From: Fremontodendron californicum
Taxonomy: Eukaryota; Streptophyta; Magnoliopsida; Malvales; Malvaceae
DNA length: 64,000 nucleotides
NCBI GenBank assembly: GCA_030761205.1
Contig: JAULJL010000002.1
Span: 21,121,010-21,185,009 of the forward strand
Reading direction: 5' to 3'
Part shown: piece after piece, positions 21,230 through 34,660 of the stretch
Numbering within the stretch: the first letter of the stretch is position 1
Layout: the number at the start of each line of letters is the position of its first letter
Notes under the pieces: generated by a model
Told to the model about the DNA's origin: nothing
The model's input: only the letters and a program-made list of their open reading frames with translations
Databases searched by the model: none
Program-made: the position numbers and the translations under genes

Positions 21230-22390
21230 GTGCACGGATACGGAATATGAGGACCTTCTAGGCAGTAATTTTGAAATTGATTTTGAGAGGCCCATTTGCA
21301 CGGGTGATTTTGAGGCCGACGAAGATATTGAAGATTATGGTCTACCTTCTGACTTATTAAGAAAAATAGAACAATAAGAGAAACAAGTACTTTCTCATGA
21401 GGAGCTATTGGAATTGTTGAATTTGGAAAGTAGTGAGGAGATAAAAGAGGTTAAAATCAGGACTACATTATCGTCATCAATAAAGGGTGAATTGATAGCC
21501 TTGCTCCTGGAATATGTAGATGTATTTGCATGGTCATACCAAGACATGCGGGGTTTGGATCCAGAAATTATGGTTCATAAGCTCCCTTTACGGACAGAGT
21601 GCAAGCCAATTCAGCAAAAGTTGAGAAGAATGAGGCCGGACATGCTGTTAAAGGTAAAAGAGGAGGTGAAGAGGCAGTTTGAGGCTGGATTCTTAGAGGT
21701 GGCAAAATATCCAGAATGGGTGGCAAAATTGTTCCAGTGCCAAAGAAGGATGGCAAGGTGCGTATGTGCGTCAATTACCGAGATCTGAACAAGGCTAGTC
21801 CCAAAGATAATTTCCCTTTGCCTCACATTGATACTTTGGTGGATAATACGGTGAAAAGTTCCTTGTTTTCTTTCATGGACAGATTCTCGGGATATAATTA
21901 GATTAACATGGCACCAGAAGATATGGAGAAAACCATATTTGTTACAATGTGGTGAACATTCTGCTACAAGGTAATGCTGTTTGGGTTGAAGAATGCTTGG
22001 GCAACGTATCAGAGAGTCATGGTGACCTTGTTTCATGACATGATGCATAAGGGAATTGAGGTTTATGTTGATGATATGATTGCAAAGTCACAATGAGAAG
22101 ATGAGCATATTGCGAATCTTAGGAAACTTTTTGAAAGACTAAGAAAGTTTCAACTCAAGCTAAACCTGGCAAAATGCACTTTTGGAGTCACTTCGGGGAA
22201 ATTGTTGGGTTTTGTTGTTAGCAAAAGAGGAATTGAGATTGATCCGGATAAAGTGAAGGCCATCCAAAATTTGCCACCTCCACATATTCAAAAAGAAGTA
22301 AGAGGTTTTCTAGGGAGATTGAATTACATTGCTCGGTCTATTTCTCAATTAACCGATAAATGTGATCCAATATTCAAGTTACTTCGAAAA
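21230..22390 (+). pseudogene. pol (RT): Reverse transcriptase of element C (broken)
   Basis: Clear gypsy-type RT: HKLPLRTECKPIQQKLRR, then KDGKVRMCVNYRDLNKASP, LPHIDTLVDN, FSFMDRFSGYN, FCYKV, FGLKNA, the catalytic VYVDDMIAKS at 22061-22090 and LLGFVVSKRGIEIDPDKVKAI. The catalytic aspartates of YVDD are retained, but in-frame stops occur at about 21376, 21900, 21954 and 22096 and a frameshift lies near 21715. RT would copy the element RNA to DNA in cytoplasmic particles. This copy is dead. Confidence 0.92.
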
Positions 22391-23490
22391 CATGATCCAG
22401 GAGAGTGGGATGAAGGGTGTCAGATTTCTTTTGAAAAGGTTAAGCATTATCTATCAAACCCACCAGTATTAATACCACCAGCTCCGAATAAACCGATGAT
22501 ATTGTATCTATCAGTATCTGAGAGATCCATGGGTTGTGTTTTGGGGCAGCTTGATGAGACTGGAAAGAAAGAACAGGCGGTTTACTACCTCAGCAAGAAG
22601 TTCACAGATTATGAGTGGAAATATTCATCGGTAGAAAAGCTGTGCTGTGCTTTAGCTTAGACTGCTCAGAGGCTTAGACAGTGCATGCTATACCACACGA
22701 CGTGGTTGATCGCCAAGCTAGATCCAATCAAGTACATGTTAGAACCACTTTTTTTGTCAGGGAGGACGGCAAGATGGCTGGTTTTGTTGTCAGAATACGA
22801 CACTGTATATGTGAGTCAGAAAGCTATCAAGGGCAGTGCAGTGGCTGAATTTTTAGCAAGTCGGGCAGTGGAAGATTATGAGTCGTTGAACTTTGATTTC
22901 CCAGATGAAGATTTGATGTATGTTTCGCGAGCGGATGAGGTTCCCTTGAAGAAGAAAGTATGGAAGATGTACTTTGATGGGGCATCTAATGCCATGGGGC
23001 ACGAAATCGGTGCAGTGCTCATATCCCAGAAGAAGATTATTATCCCTTCACCGCCAGATTGGATTTTGATTGTACAAACAATACGGCTGAGTATGAGGCA
23101 TGTGCTATGGGCCTTCGTGTTACCGTAGACAGAAAGATCAAGAAACTGTAGGTTTTTGGAGTCTCAGCCTTAGTGATATATCAATTGCGGGGAGAATGAG
23201 AAACCTGGCATACAAAGCTAATCAGATACAGAGAACTCATACTGAGTTTATTGGAAGAGTTTGAAGAAGTAAGTTTCAATTACTTCCCTTGAGAAGAAAA
23301 CCGGATGGCGGATGCTCTGGCTACTTTTTCATCAATGTTTAAAGTGAATCAAGGGGCGAAAGTTGTGCCGATCAAGATGAGCATATATGAGTCTCCTGCC
23401 TACTGCTTGAGTATTGAAGAAGAAGCAGATGGTCTCCCTTGGTATAACGACATCTTGCAGTACATCAAGAGTCAACAGTATCCAGAATAG
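22391..23490 (+). pseudogene. pol (RNH): Dual RNase H region of element C (broken)
   Basis: Two RNase H modules follow RT. The first (about 22470-22700) is the usual gypsy RNase H, with YLSVSERSMGCVLGQ and AVYYLSKKFTDYE. The second (about 22960-23320) begins WKMYFDGASNAMGHEIGAVL, followed in a shifted frame by DFDCTNNTAEYEACAMGL and then ENRMADALATFSSMF. This matches the additional archaeal-type RNase H characteristic of Tat elements. Stops at 22660 and about 23129 and a frameshift near 23050 are present. RNase H removes the RNA strand after copying. Confidence 0.87.
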
Positions 23491-24686
23491 GCAACAAAAA
23501 ACGAGAAGAGAACTCTGAGAAGGCTAGCAATGGGTTTTGTTCTAGATGGCGAGATTCTCTACAAGAAAGGGAAAGATCAAGTCCTATTGAGATGTGTCGG
23601 GTCTGCCGAAGCTTGAAGAATCATAGAGGAAGTAATGAAGAGATATGTGGCACCCATGCTAATGGTTACATGCTTGCTAAGTAGATTATGAGGGCAGGGT
23701 ATTATTGGCTGACGATGGAAGGAGATTGTATCAGTTATTCCCGGAAATGCCATAAATGCCAGATCTATGCAGATAAGATTTATGTGCCGCCATTTCCATT
23801 GCATGTCATGACCGCACCTTGGCCGTTTTCAATGTGGGGAATGGATATGATTGGGCCTATTACCCCGAAAGCTTCAAATGGACATTGTTTCATCCTGGTG
23901 GCCATAGACTATTTCACAAAGTGGGTGGAAGCTGCTTCTTATACGAATGTAACGAAGTCGATGGTATGCAGATTTGTTAAAAAGAAAATCATATGTCGAT
24001 ATGGATTGCCAGCAAGAATTATTTTAGATAATGCCCTTAATCTGAATAATAAGATAGTGAAAGAGATATGTACTCAGTTCAAGATCACGCATCACAACTC
24101 GGCACCTTACCATTCGAAGATGAATGGGGCAGTAGAAGCAGCCAACAAGAACATCAAGAAGATTGTCGAGAAGATGACTGATGTGTACAAGGATTGGCAT
24201 GAGATTTTGCCTTTTGCTCTTCATGCATATCGCACTTCAGTTCGCACATCTACAGGGGCAACGCCGTTTTCTTTGGTATATGGTATGGAAGTAGTGTTAC
24301 CCATTGAAGTTGAGATTCCTTTACTTCGGGTTTTGATGGAGGTTGGCCTAGAAGAGGCAGAATAGGTTAGAGCTCGTTATGAACAGCTGAATCTCATCGA
24401 GGAGAAAAGATTGAAGGCAATTTGTCACGGGCAGATATTTCAGAAAAGGATGATTCAAGCCCATAACAAGAAGGTTCGACCCAGACAGTTCTAAGAAGGA
24501 GAGTTGGTACTGAGGAAAATTCTCCCCATAGTGAAGAATCCGCGAGGAAAATAGGCTCCAAATTGGGAAGGACCATATGTGGTAAAAAGAGCTTTTTCTG
24601 GAGGAGCATTGATTCTAACTCGGATGGACGGGGATGATTTTAAACATCCCGTGAATGCTGATGAACTAAAGAAGTATTATGCTTAA
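23491..24686 (+). pseudogene. pol (INT): Integrase of element C (broken)
   Basis: A zinc-binding region (THANGYMLAK ... CHKCQ, 23650-23765) is followed by the catalytic core: WGMDMIGPI, DYFTKWVEA, then LPARIILDNALN and MNGAVEAANKNIKKIVEK. These place the D, D and E of the triad at about 23843, 24030 and 24138; the usual TDN is LDN here. TGATPFSLVYGMEVVLPIE marks the end of the core, and the C-terminal region ends GPYVVKRAFSGGALIL...NADELKKYYA with a stop at 24684-24686. Stops occur near 23490, 23616, 23683, 24365, 24494 and 24554. It would insert the DNA copy; in this copy it is inactive. Confidence 0.9.
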
Positions 24687-25018
24687 AAAAATGTGATGCT
24701 ATGCACATGGGAATTCGAATGATTCCAAGTGTAGAAATGGAAGTTCTATATATCTATCTCCCCTGAGAATTGTTTTTCAAATAGAATATTCATGCTTGGT
24801 ATGATAAATGGCCATCTTTCATATTCCCTTCTTTAAGAAGAAATTATCCCTAGTCACCCCTTTGAGCCTTAAGAATTATTTCTTTCGTTGAACCCTGATC
24901 AAGGATCACCCTCTACATTGGAGAGCAAATACGAGGAAAAATAATCAAAATCATGGCAAAAAAAGAGAGCCATTGGAAATTGTGAAATCAAAGAATGGCA
25001 AATGAATGCCACCAATGC

Positions 25019-25049
<31 letters not shown>

Positions 25050-26345
25050 GTCTAAAAAAAAGGGGACAAATGTCTCAAGAATGAATTATCCTTAGGAAAT
25101 GATCCTTGATCCAATTAACCTTAGACACATTTTGGGCCTATTTTATCCTTTCCTTCTAAACCCGAACCTTGGCCTACATTACGTACTTTAAAAGTCCATT
25201 TTGATCAAGCATGGATATTTAATTTGAAAGGTTTTTCTTAGAATTCATCACATCTTTTGAATTGACATTTTTACCTTGGAAGCATTTAGAATTCTCAAAT
25301 GCATGGTAAAAAAAAAGGGGGGAGAGGTTTAAGCCGAAAACCCGCAAAGGGCGACTTAATACCGAATGAGGGATACTTGAGTTGAAAACCCGTAAAGGGC
25401 GGCTCAAGTACTGATTAAGGTTTGAATCAATGCTTCGTGTAAAGGGGGAGAAAGTGTTTGAAAATCAGAGAAAAGGGGAATGACTCAGTCCGACGTAACT
25501 ACTGAAGGCGAAGGATTACCCAAGTAAATTGACCGTTCAAGAGAAATTTCAGATGATTTGAAAAAAGAGGGGTATAAGATATTCCGCATCCGGGGCATCA
25601 ACAACCTATAACTTTACATTTGTTTCTTATATCCTTGATATCTACTTTTATCATTTTAAAACATTTTGTTGCAATGAATTTTTGTTACCCCTTTTTATGA
25701 CAATTGCTTATTTCATACTTTCTTTCATACATTTTTGAAATTGCATTTTTGTTTATTATTAAATTGAATGATGATTAGTAAACATAATTTTTTTTTTTAA
25801 TAAAAGGGAGTTTAAAAGTACTACCAAGGAATAGATCTAAATCTTAGAAAAGGTTTGGAAACCACTAATCCCAATGGAAAATTCACCAAGTAAAGGAAAA
25901 CAGTGAAAGTGGTGGAGACTCCGTCCCGAAGTCAAAAATTGGTGAATTTCAGTGAAGTCAGAAACTGGGACTGTTTGACAAATTATCTTGAGTAAAGGGT
26001 TCTTTAAGTGGGGCATCAGTGAACAATTGAAGACTCCGTCATGAAGTCAGATAATCTGTGAACCTCAAAGAAACCATGGATTAGAAATCATGACACAATC
26101 ATTTGACTGCATTCATCCTCAGGAAACATATAAGCATTTGCAAAGCATGACATTCTCATCATTGCATTTAGTTAACATTGCAGGAATCAAGAAAACTTTG
26201 GCTTCCTAAATCAAACTCGTTTTGCTTCTCAAATGATTCGAGCCTTGAGACCACCGTCGAGGTATTTCCTTTTGTTTTAAATCGAATTCATTCTATTTTA
26301 TCAAATGAGTCGAGCCTTGAGACTGTCATCAAGGTATTTTAATCA
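24687..26345 (+). other. 3' untranslated region of element C, proximal part
   Basis: No gene is supported. It contains a 23-bp poly-A run at about 25020, and two copies of a phrase gccgaaaacccgcaaagggc / gttgaaaacccgtaaagggc (25331-25410). Short stretches match the 3' region of D (for example gaattcgaatgattcc here at 24711 and gaattcggatgattcc at 47354; the ttgatcaagcatg phrase at 25201 and 47975), showing that C and D share this part. Confidence 0.7.
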
Positions 26346-26735
26346 CGGGTAAGACCTTTGGGCACCATTTTTAAAGATCTTCGGGCACTATTTTAAAGAC
26401 CTTCGGGCACCTTTTTAAAAGACCTTCAGGCACCATTTTTAAAGACCTCCGGGCACCATTTTAAAGACCTTCGGGCACCATTTTAAAGACCTTCGGGCAC
26501 CTTTTTAAGGACCTTCGGACACCATTTTAAAGACCTTCGGGTACTATTTTAAAGACCTCTGGGCACCATTTTAAAGACCTTAGGGCAGCTTTTTAAAGAC
26601 CTTCGGGCACCTTTTTAAAGACCTTCGGGCACCATTTTAAAGACCTTCGGGCACCATTTTAAAGACTTTCAGGCATAATTTTTAAGACCTCCAGGCACTA
26701 TTTTTAAGACCTTCGGGCACTATTTTTTCTTTTGT
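26346..26735 (+). repeat. 3' UTR tandem array, ~23-bp unit (C)
   Basis: About 17 copies of aaagaccttcgggcaccattt with small changes and slight length variation. Tandem arrays in this place are a known feature of Ogre/Tat elements and a reported source of plant satellites. Element D carries an array from the same core word (gacctccgggcaYcatt), but organised differently. Confidence 0.9.
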
Positions 26736-26975
26736 AAATCGAACCCATTTTCTTAAGACGGATCGAGCCTTGATTAGTCAGGGAATTCAATTTAAGGACA
26801 AAATCTTCAATTTACAGCTTTCTCAACCAAAAAAAAAATGAAATGAAAAAAATAATGAAAAAAAGAAGAAAATAAAAATATAAAACCCCTTTCCCTTTCC
26901 TTCATATGTGATTTCACTAACCGTACATAATTAGTGTTTGTTTCTCTTTGCCTGATTCCTGATTCTCAGCAATAG

Positions 26976-26990
26976 CCAAAGAGGGGCAGC
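26976..26990 (+). other. Polypurine tract of element C
   Basis: ccaaagaggggcagc directly before the 3' LTR start. The same 15 bases precede the 3' LTR of D (50895-50909), and a variant precedes the LTR fragment of A on the minus strand (60608-60622). Confidence 0.8.
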
Positions 26991-29900
26991 TGTAGACACC
27001 TAATTTTGTCTGGACCCCTAAATCAGGTACATTTTCTTCCTAAATTGATGTTTCAGAATGCTAAAAGAATTTTCTCATCCTGTAGGTGGTACTCCGAGGC
27101 TTAGTCTAAGAAAGTAGACAGAAAAAGTCAGACTAAAAAAAAGTCAACCTCGAAAAAAGACAACCTCAAAAAAGTCAACTCCAAAAATGTCAACTACTAA
27201 AAAGTCAACCCGCTTTCAAAATCAAGATTTGAGGTTCAATTGAAAATTTGTGAAAGAATTTTGATAATTCGAGGTCTACATTGAAAGATATAGAGTTCGG
27301 AAGTTGGGTTACGAGATTAAGTAGAAAGAAAACCCTAATTCGAGAAATTTGGGGAAAGGTGCTTAGACGATCTAATTGGTCGGAATTGAAGGTCTCAAAT
27401 GAAAGATAAGCACTGACTACGGGTAATGGAGAAGCTATTTGGAAGAAAAACTGATAAAAAAGTCAATTCGGAAGAAAACCGAGAATTAGGGTTTTTTGGT
27501 GGATTTCGGTGAAATTTGGAAGAATTATAGAAATGGCCCGATTCGAAGATCTAAAGCCCTTAATAGATGATAAATGATAAACAAGGATATCCCAAGGCTC
27601 ATTTTGAAGAAAATCTAAAAGTCGGACTTATTTTGAGCAAAACAAGGTTTCGGAGGGAAAAGGGCAAAATTGGAAAATATGGGAAAAATAGCAAATGAAC
27701 TCCGAAAATTCTAAAAATTTGCAAATATCATTCTTAAATCATTTCAAAGAGATTGGCGAAAGAAAATCTTGATTCAGAGTTCGTTGCAAAATGGCCAAAT
27801 ACTGGGTCACCTATGTAGTAATTCAACAGGATAAATCCCGAAAAAATAGCAAATGAACTCCAAAAATTCTGAAAATTTGCAAATCTCATTTTTAAATTAT
27901 TTGGAAGAGATTGGAGGAATAAAATCTTGATTTGGAGTTCGTTTGCAAGAAGGCCAAATATTGGATCCCTTATGTAGTAATTCAAGCAGATAAATCCCGA
28001 AAAAATAGCAAATGAGCTCCAAAAATTATGAAAACTTCCAGATCACATTTTTAAATTATTTGGAAGAGATTGGTGAAGAAAAATCTGGATTTGGAACTCG
28101 TTTAAAAAATGGTAAAGTTCGGGTGCATAAAAGGGGTAATTTCGAAAATAAATCCGAAATAAATAGCAAATGGACTCGAAAAATTTTGAATACTTCCAGA
28201 ATTCAATTTTTCATTATTTCAGAAGTATTGGAAAAAGAAAATTCAAATTTGGAGTTTGTTTGCTATTTATTTAAGTTCGGGGGGCAAAAAGGTTATTTCA
28301 CCAAAGAAACCAAAAAGAGCAAATTGGTAATTGGGGGAAATATGAAAGAAAAAGGAATTGCTGTGATTTTTTCTTCCCTTGGTCAGCCAACATAGAGGAG
28401 AAGAAGGAAGCTTGAACAATTTAATTCCCTAGTCACTATCAAGCCACAAGCTATCACTAACACCTTGCAAATGGTCCCCCCTTCATCCAATGGCTTAGGT
28501 GCCTTGTAGGAAAGTTGAATACACCTTCCAATGGCCAAGTATAAATGCCAAAATGACATTTTTATTTGTCATAAAAAACCCTCATCTAATGGCCAAGAAT
28601 GGAAGAGAAAAGATGCGCACAATTCATCCAAGGGTGAGCATCCATTCGATTGAGCAAGAGAGTGCATGGGATCATCTCTTTTCATCCAATGGCTTAGGCC
28701 ATCTACAAGGGCTGAGTACACATGTTGAAGGCTAGAATTAATCTACAAGATGTCATTTTTATGTTGGCCTCATCCAATAACCAAGAATGGAAGAGCACAA
28801 CTCATCCAAGGGTAGGCACTCAAGAGGGGCAAGCAAGGGAGTGCATGGGATTGGTCCTCTTTTGCATCTAATGGCTAAAATTTTTACAAGGGATAAGTAC
28901 ACATCATAAGGGCTGCTATCAATTAGCAAGATGACATTTTTATGTTGTCATCAAAATATCTAAAATTAAAGGCCAAGATTGGAGGAGAAAAAGTGCAATT
29001 CCCATCCAAGGGCTAGGGGGCAATCGACCAAGGCTAAAGGGAGGAGAATGTTTTCATTTTTCAGAGGTTTTTGGCTGGAAAACAGTAGCTAATTTGGCAA
29101 GAAAAAAGGTTTTGAAAGAAAGAAAAAAAAGGTTTTCAATAGAGAGCTTGAATATAGTCATCTCTACCAAGCTCTAGCCTAGCTTTCTTCTTCATTGTCA
29201 TGGTGTTTTCTTGCTTTTTCTATCATGTTTTCCTACAACATTTTTCATAGAAATAAAGTTTTTTAATGTTTACTTTTGTTTTAATCTCTTCTTCTTTTTT
29301 AAAATGGTGGAAAATATTTTTTCTTATGGTTTCATGCCATGGTCGAATGGCACATTTTTTTTGCCTTTTTTTTCCTTTTTTTCTTCCTTGCATGTTGTTG
29401 TGAAAAACAAGTTTTACAAATTTTTTTAGAGTATTCCAAGGTTCTGATTTTTACAAAATATGAAGCAAAAAGGGTTGAAATGGATATATGATCTTGGCTA
29501 AACCAAGTGACCATGGTTAGGAGAGAGGCTATGCCCATTTTTACCTACCATGAAGCTCACCTTATTTTCTGTTTTACATGGTTTATTTTCTGTTTTATTG
29601 AGATGGAAAGGCTTCATGATCTTGGCAAGACCAAGTAATTATGGTTTGGTGAGAGGCTATGCCAATTGGATACCAACCATGGAGCTTAACTTTCCTTGTT
29701 CTACTTACTTGTTTTGCTTGTAATTTCTACATGTCTATGTTAAATCTTGTTTATATATTTTCTTTACATTATTTTCTATGCTATATTTACTTATATTTCA
29801 TTTCCATGCTTGATATTGCATCCTTGCATATTCGGCCATTGTTGTTCATATATTCATGTTGTGAATTTTTTTTCATGTACCATGTCTTACATGTTTGCAT

Positions 29901-32784
29901 TCTCATAGCTTTGTTTCATGACCATTCGGCCATTCCATTTTGTATGCCTTGCATGTGTATTTTTCTTTTGCTTCTTAACTTGTTTGCATCTCCATGTCAT
30001 GAACTTGCATATTCTGGTTTTAGTATGCCATGTGCTTATGAAAATGCTATGATAAAAATGCCATCATATTGATCCATGACCATTCAGCAATACCATGTTT
30101 GTTTGCCTTGCATGTGCATTTTCTTTTTGTTTCTTAACTTGTTTGCATTTCCATGCCATGAGCTTGTGCATTTTTATATTGGTATGTTATATGCTATTGA
30201 AAATTTCTTGACATTATGCATTTTAATAAGATTTGTCATGTACATATGTCATTTACTAAATAGGATTGCATTAGAGTCTCATGTGATCATTTGGCCTCTT
30301 CATGCATCCCTTGCCTTGCCTTGTCATGCATTTGCATTTTGTTTAGGTAACATGCTTTGCATTATCATATCTTGAAATTGTGTATTAGTTGCTGTTTGTT
30401 CCAGCATTGATATTAGTTTCATGAGTCATTGTATGTTCATAGTATTGCTATGCATGTTCATTACATTTTAGGTCTAGGTCATATTGGTATTGCCATGCAT
30501 ATTGAGTCTTAAATCACATTGGTATTGTCATGCATTAATATGCTATTTAGGTCTTAGGTAAAATTCATTTGCATGCATATTCATAACATATTATGTCCTA
30601 GTCACATTTACATTATCAAGCATTGCATGCATATAGAGTTAGGATAGCATTTATTGCCATGCAAATTCATGCTAGGCATTTAGGTTTCCATGAATTGTCA
30701 TGCATTTCCTTTACCATTTAGACCTTTAGACCATGCAATTCATATATTTTATTTGTTGTATGTTCATGCATTCCATGTCATTGCCACTTGATTCGTGACT
30801 TACGCCAATTAATGGCTCAAAGTCATGCTCCCTTAAGCATACTTGTGGAAAATTAAGGAATTGTCATATTGATTATTCTACCTTTGTGATTTTTTTTACT
30901 TAGCCAATTTTGTCCAAGGTTTTTAAAATGTTTAGCTACTGTCCTTAGGTCTTTAGGATGATTTCCAACAATTTCCACTTTGGTTTTTGATTGAATTTAT
31001 CAAAGGCAAAAAATGTGTTATGACAAACAGTTTTTTTTCACCTAGTACTCAAACATCTCCAATTTTTCTGGGAAGTCATCTTTAATCAGAAAATTAAGCC
31101 AGTTTTTTATTGTGTAGATTTGCATGTTCTGAGTCTCCAGTATTGTTTTTAGAATTTTTAAAAATAGGCTAAAAAATCGTGTGGAAAAACCGGACAGTAG
31201 AGGCAAATTTGAAATCAAAAGAGGAATAAGGATTGAACTTGGCTAAGGCATTTAGAGGGGGTTGGGTAGAAGTTATAGCTACTGTCTTAAGGTAGTTTCT
31301 AAGCTTTTTTAAATTTAAAAATGATTTTATAAATCTCGGGTTAAGGGTAGTTAAGTCTGGGATTTTAAACTTAAGGAATTAGAGCCATTTTAAAAGGGTT
31401 TGGTAAGGGTTTTTTATTCAAGTTTTCCTTCTAAATTATTTTCAAACAATCACAAAGTTTTATTTTTTTTTAGAAAATCTAATTTGATATATTTTCCTAA
31501 GGTAGCCGGATATCTTTTTAGATATACGGATTTCTTTAATTAAAGGAAAAAATACACTTTCATGCATTGCATTTTCCATGTTCATGCATTTTATTTAAAT
31601 GTGTGATTTTTGCTATGATATTTTCCATGATATTATTATTGTTTTAATTCACATTTTATGATTTTATATTTGTTTGCCATATGATTTTGAATGTTTCATG
31701 ATATTCTATGTTTTTTATTTAGTTTTTTTTTGTTATATTCTTTAGCATATACTATGTCCATGCATTATTATTTTTATTTTTATTTTCATGCATATTATAT
31801 ATTAGCATTATTTTAATTCCATGTCATTTCTTGTCATTTAGATCATATTCCATGTCATCTAGGTTTAATTATTTAGAATATGCCATGTCATTTAAAATAT
31901 GCCATATCATTTAGAATTGCCATGTCATTTAAATCATTTTATCTCATTTAGAATATGCCATGATACTTAGGATTTTGTTTTACCGAGAATATACTATGTC
32001 ATTTGAATTATGTCATATCATTTAGGTTGCATTATATTATCTAGATTTTCCATGTCATTTTATTCATGTCAAACATGTTCATGTTCTTAAATGTTTTGAA
32101 AAAGATAATGATTTTCAATAAAAATAAAGATATTCCCGAGTTTTATAATTCATGAGTTCTCTACCGGGTTTGCTGGAGGGAATATCATCAATTATCATTA
32201 ATAAAGGAATATATTTCTTTCAAAAAAAAAAAAAAAAAGAATGATTCGGAAAGTTTTCCAAATGAATAAAAATTTCTATATTTTGCCGATTTTGTCGGGG
32301 AATATGGGAAAATTTTGAATTAATAAGTTCCGGATCATTTTCAATTAAAAATGGAATTATTTTTCTTAAAATTGGGAATTAACTTGAAATACTAAATTAA
32401 AAACCAATTTTTTTCCGAGACTTGAGATAACACACGATTAATAAGGTACAGATTTATACAGGCGTTGTGGGGGTGCTAATCCTTCACCGCACGTAACCGA
32501 CTCCCGAACCCGCTTTTTTGATTTCTCTGGTTTATAACGCAGACTTGAAATTGGTTTTAAAAAATATTTTAATTAATTTTAAAATGTTTTATAAAAGTGG
32601 TTTTCATAGGTGGCCAATCACACCTAGCTAAAAAAGATTGGTGGCGACTCCATGTCTTTTTTACGAGATCGTTTTCATACCCTCGACCTTTTATTATTTC
32701 TAGAGGAGTTAAGTCGTCTTTTCCTCTTCTTCTGTTTCCCCTTACTCGAACAGGTCCCCCGGGATTCAGGATCACGTAGCGACA
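26991..32784 (+). repeat. 3' LTR of element C
   Basis: 5,794 bp, from tgtagacacctaattttg to gtagcgaca. It is co-linear with 8311-14119, including the 158-bp units (27691, 27849, 28008, 28166), the degenerate catgtcattt part and the conserved box (32415-32552). Sampled stretches differ by about 5%. The next base begins the right target duplication. Confidence 0.92.
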
Positions 32785-34551
32785 GTGAAGCTTCCCAGAT
32801 CTTTGAGTTTGGGTGGGAGTTTCTTTTGAAGAATAGTGCTGCGCTCTTCAGTAAGTGCAACTGTCTCAATCTCATCCAATTTTCTCTTCTTAGACAAATT
32901 TTTTTTCATAAACTTGACATACTTAGGCATTTTTTCTAAAGCTTCAGCAAAAGGTATATTAATATGGAGCTTTTTGAATACCTCAAGAAACTTCTGAAAC
33001 TGTTTGTCAAGCTTATTCTTTTGAAGGCGCTGAGGAAAAGGTGGTGGTGGATAGACTGGTGGCTTCTTCTCTTCTTCTTGTGCCTTTTCAATTTCTTTTT
33101 CCCCCAAATGTTCCACTTCAAGAGTCTTGGGCGACAATTCTTGCACTTTTCTTGGAAGACGTTAAGGAAAAGGTGGTGGTGGGTAATCTCGAGGTGTCTT
33201 CTCTTGAATTTTCTCTTTATTCATCTGGCTACCCACTTCTACTTCTTTCCCACTCCTTAATGTAATGGCATTGCATTGCTTTTTCCCATGGCTCTTAGGA
33301 TTAGTCATAGTGTCACTTGGAAAAGATCCCATTGGGCGATTGTTAATCGCATTAGCAAGCTGGCCCACTTGTGTCTCAAGATTTCTAAGTGATGCTGTTT
33401 GAACTTGAAGTAATTTAGTTTGACTTTGAAGTATTTCGGCATGACTTCAAATTATTGTTTTATGCTCCTGAAGTGATTCTGAGTGATTCTAAATGAGATT
33501 ATCAGTTCTAGCCATGAATTGTTAAACATCTCTTCCATAGATGTCTTCTTTTCTTGGATAAGAGCCCTGGCTTGTGCTTGAAACCCAGGAGGGACTACTT
33601 GCTTAGCTTGTGATGATGGCACTTGGTTGTTCCAAGAAACTTTTTGCTGATTTCTCCAACCTAGATTATAGTCGTTTGGATATGGGTTGATCTGCTACCT
33701 ATTATAGTTTCCCACATATTGAGCAGATTCAGCCTTGGTTGGGCATTTATCACTGTTGTGTCCTTCCCCACAATATTCACATGTTACAAATGGGCTTTGG
33801 ACTGAATGAACACTCATGGTGTCAAATTTCTTGGACAAAGCAGCCATCTGCGCTGATAAAGCACTGATCTCATCCAACTGATAAACACCTGGAGCTTTCT
33901 TTGGCAAAATTCGCTCAATAGACCATTGATAACTATTGGACGCCATCTCCTCAATTAAATCATAAGCCTCATCAATTTCCTTTCCCATGAGTGCCCCACC
34001 TACTGCAACATCTATAGAACTTCTAGTAGGACCCATTAACCCATTGTAAAAGGTGTTTACCTGAAGCCAGTCAGGTATCCCATGATGAGGATATCGTCGG
34101 AGTAGATATTTATACCTTTCCCAAGCTTCATATAATGGTTTTGATGTGATATCATTCCGCATCTTAGCTATCTTGGCTGGAGCGAAATATTTGGCAAGAA
34201 ATTTTTGGGCTAGATCAGCCCAAGTGGTAATGGAGCCAGTAGGAAGAGAGTTTAACCAACTCTTAGCCTTATCTCGAAGTGAGAAAGGGAAGAGTCGTAG
34301 TCTAATGGCATCATCAGTAACAGCATTCTGTTTGAAAAGATTGCAAACTTCTAGGAAATTCACGATATGAGCATTCGGATCATCGTTCAATAGGCCACCA
34401 AAATGAACTGAGTTTGGATCATTTGAAGGATGACTGGCTTTATCTCGAATGTATTGGCTTGGATGGCAGGCCTCTGAATACTAGTCTGAAGGTCTTGCAT
34501 GAGAGGAACCCCATACTCTCGCAAAGTCTTTGTCTCGTTAGCTTCAGCCAT
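32785..34551 (-). pseudogene. gag: Athila B gag, N-terminal part of gag-pro (broken)
   Basis: Minus-strand start ATG at 34551 (MAEANETKTLREYGVP). A frameshift near 34400 leads into the main gag frame (34390-33695): DDAIRLRLFPFSLRDKAKSW, TTWADLAQKFLAKYF, then YKYLLRRYPHHG and a zinc knuckle CEYCGEGHNSDKC at about 33748-33786. Farther on come phrases typical of Athila: QLQKNKLDKQF-like text, FKKLHINIPFAEALEKMPKY and ILQKKLPPKLKDLGSF, which ends at the C insertion point and continues in protease at 8310. Several stops (around 33690, 33430-33500 and 33150) break the frame. Gag would form the particle. Confidence 0.85.
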
Positions 34552-34636
34552 CGTACCTAAAAATAAGAAAGAAAAAGAAAGTTTACATTAAGACTAAGGT
34601 TTCTTGGTATTAATATTTACAAAAATAATAAACAAT

Positions 34637-34654
34637 TCCTCAGCAACGGTGCCA
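34637..34654 (-). other. Primer-binding site, tRNA-Asp type, decayed (Athila B)
   Basis: On the minus strand tggcaccgttgctgagga, an altered form of the tRNA-Asp-complementary site of Athila elements (C-to-T changes). It is a few bases from the LTR end, with the usual agttttt spacer. Confidence 0.75.
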
Positions 34655-34660
34655 AAAACT

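Larger units (their letters stand above)
8311..32784 (+). mobile_element. Element C: complete 24.5-kb Ogre-like Tat retrotransposon (defective)
   Basis: A full-length element bounded by TGTAGACACC...CGACA LTRs of 5,809 and 5,794 bp and by a 5-bp duplication (atgaa/gtgaa) in the Athila protease frame. The internal region is 12,871 bp and holds, in order, primer site, leader, ORF1, gag, protease, basic G-patch-like region, intron-like gap, RT, RNase H, second RNase H, integrase, 3' UTR with tandem array and polypurine tract. Size, order and the ORF1/intron/3'-repeat set match the Ogre group of Tat elements. Sampled LTR segments differ by about 5% plus indels, and coding regions carry many stops, so it is old and cannot move by itself. 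Confidence 0.92.

Noticed and set aside
32597..33265. Plus-strand ORFs at the junction of C 3' LTR and Athila gag
   Set aside because: They cross the insertion junction or mirror the minus-strand gag frame, so they cannot be ancestral genes.
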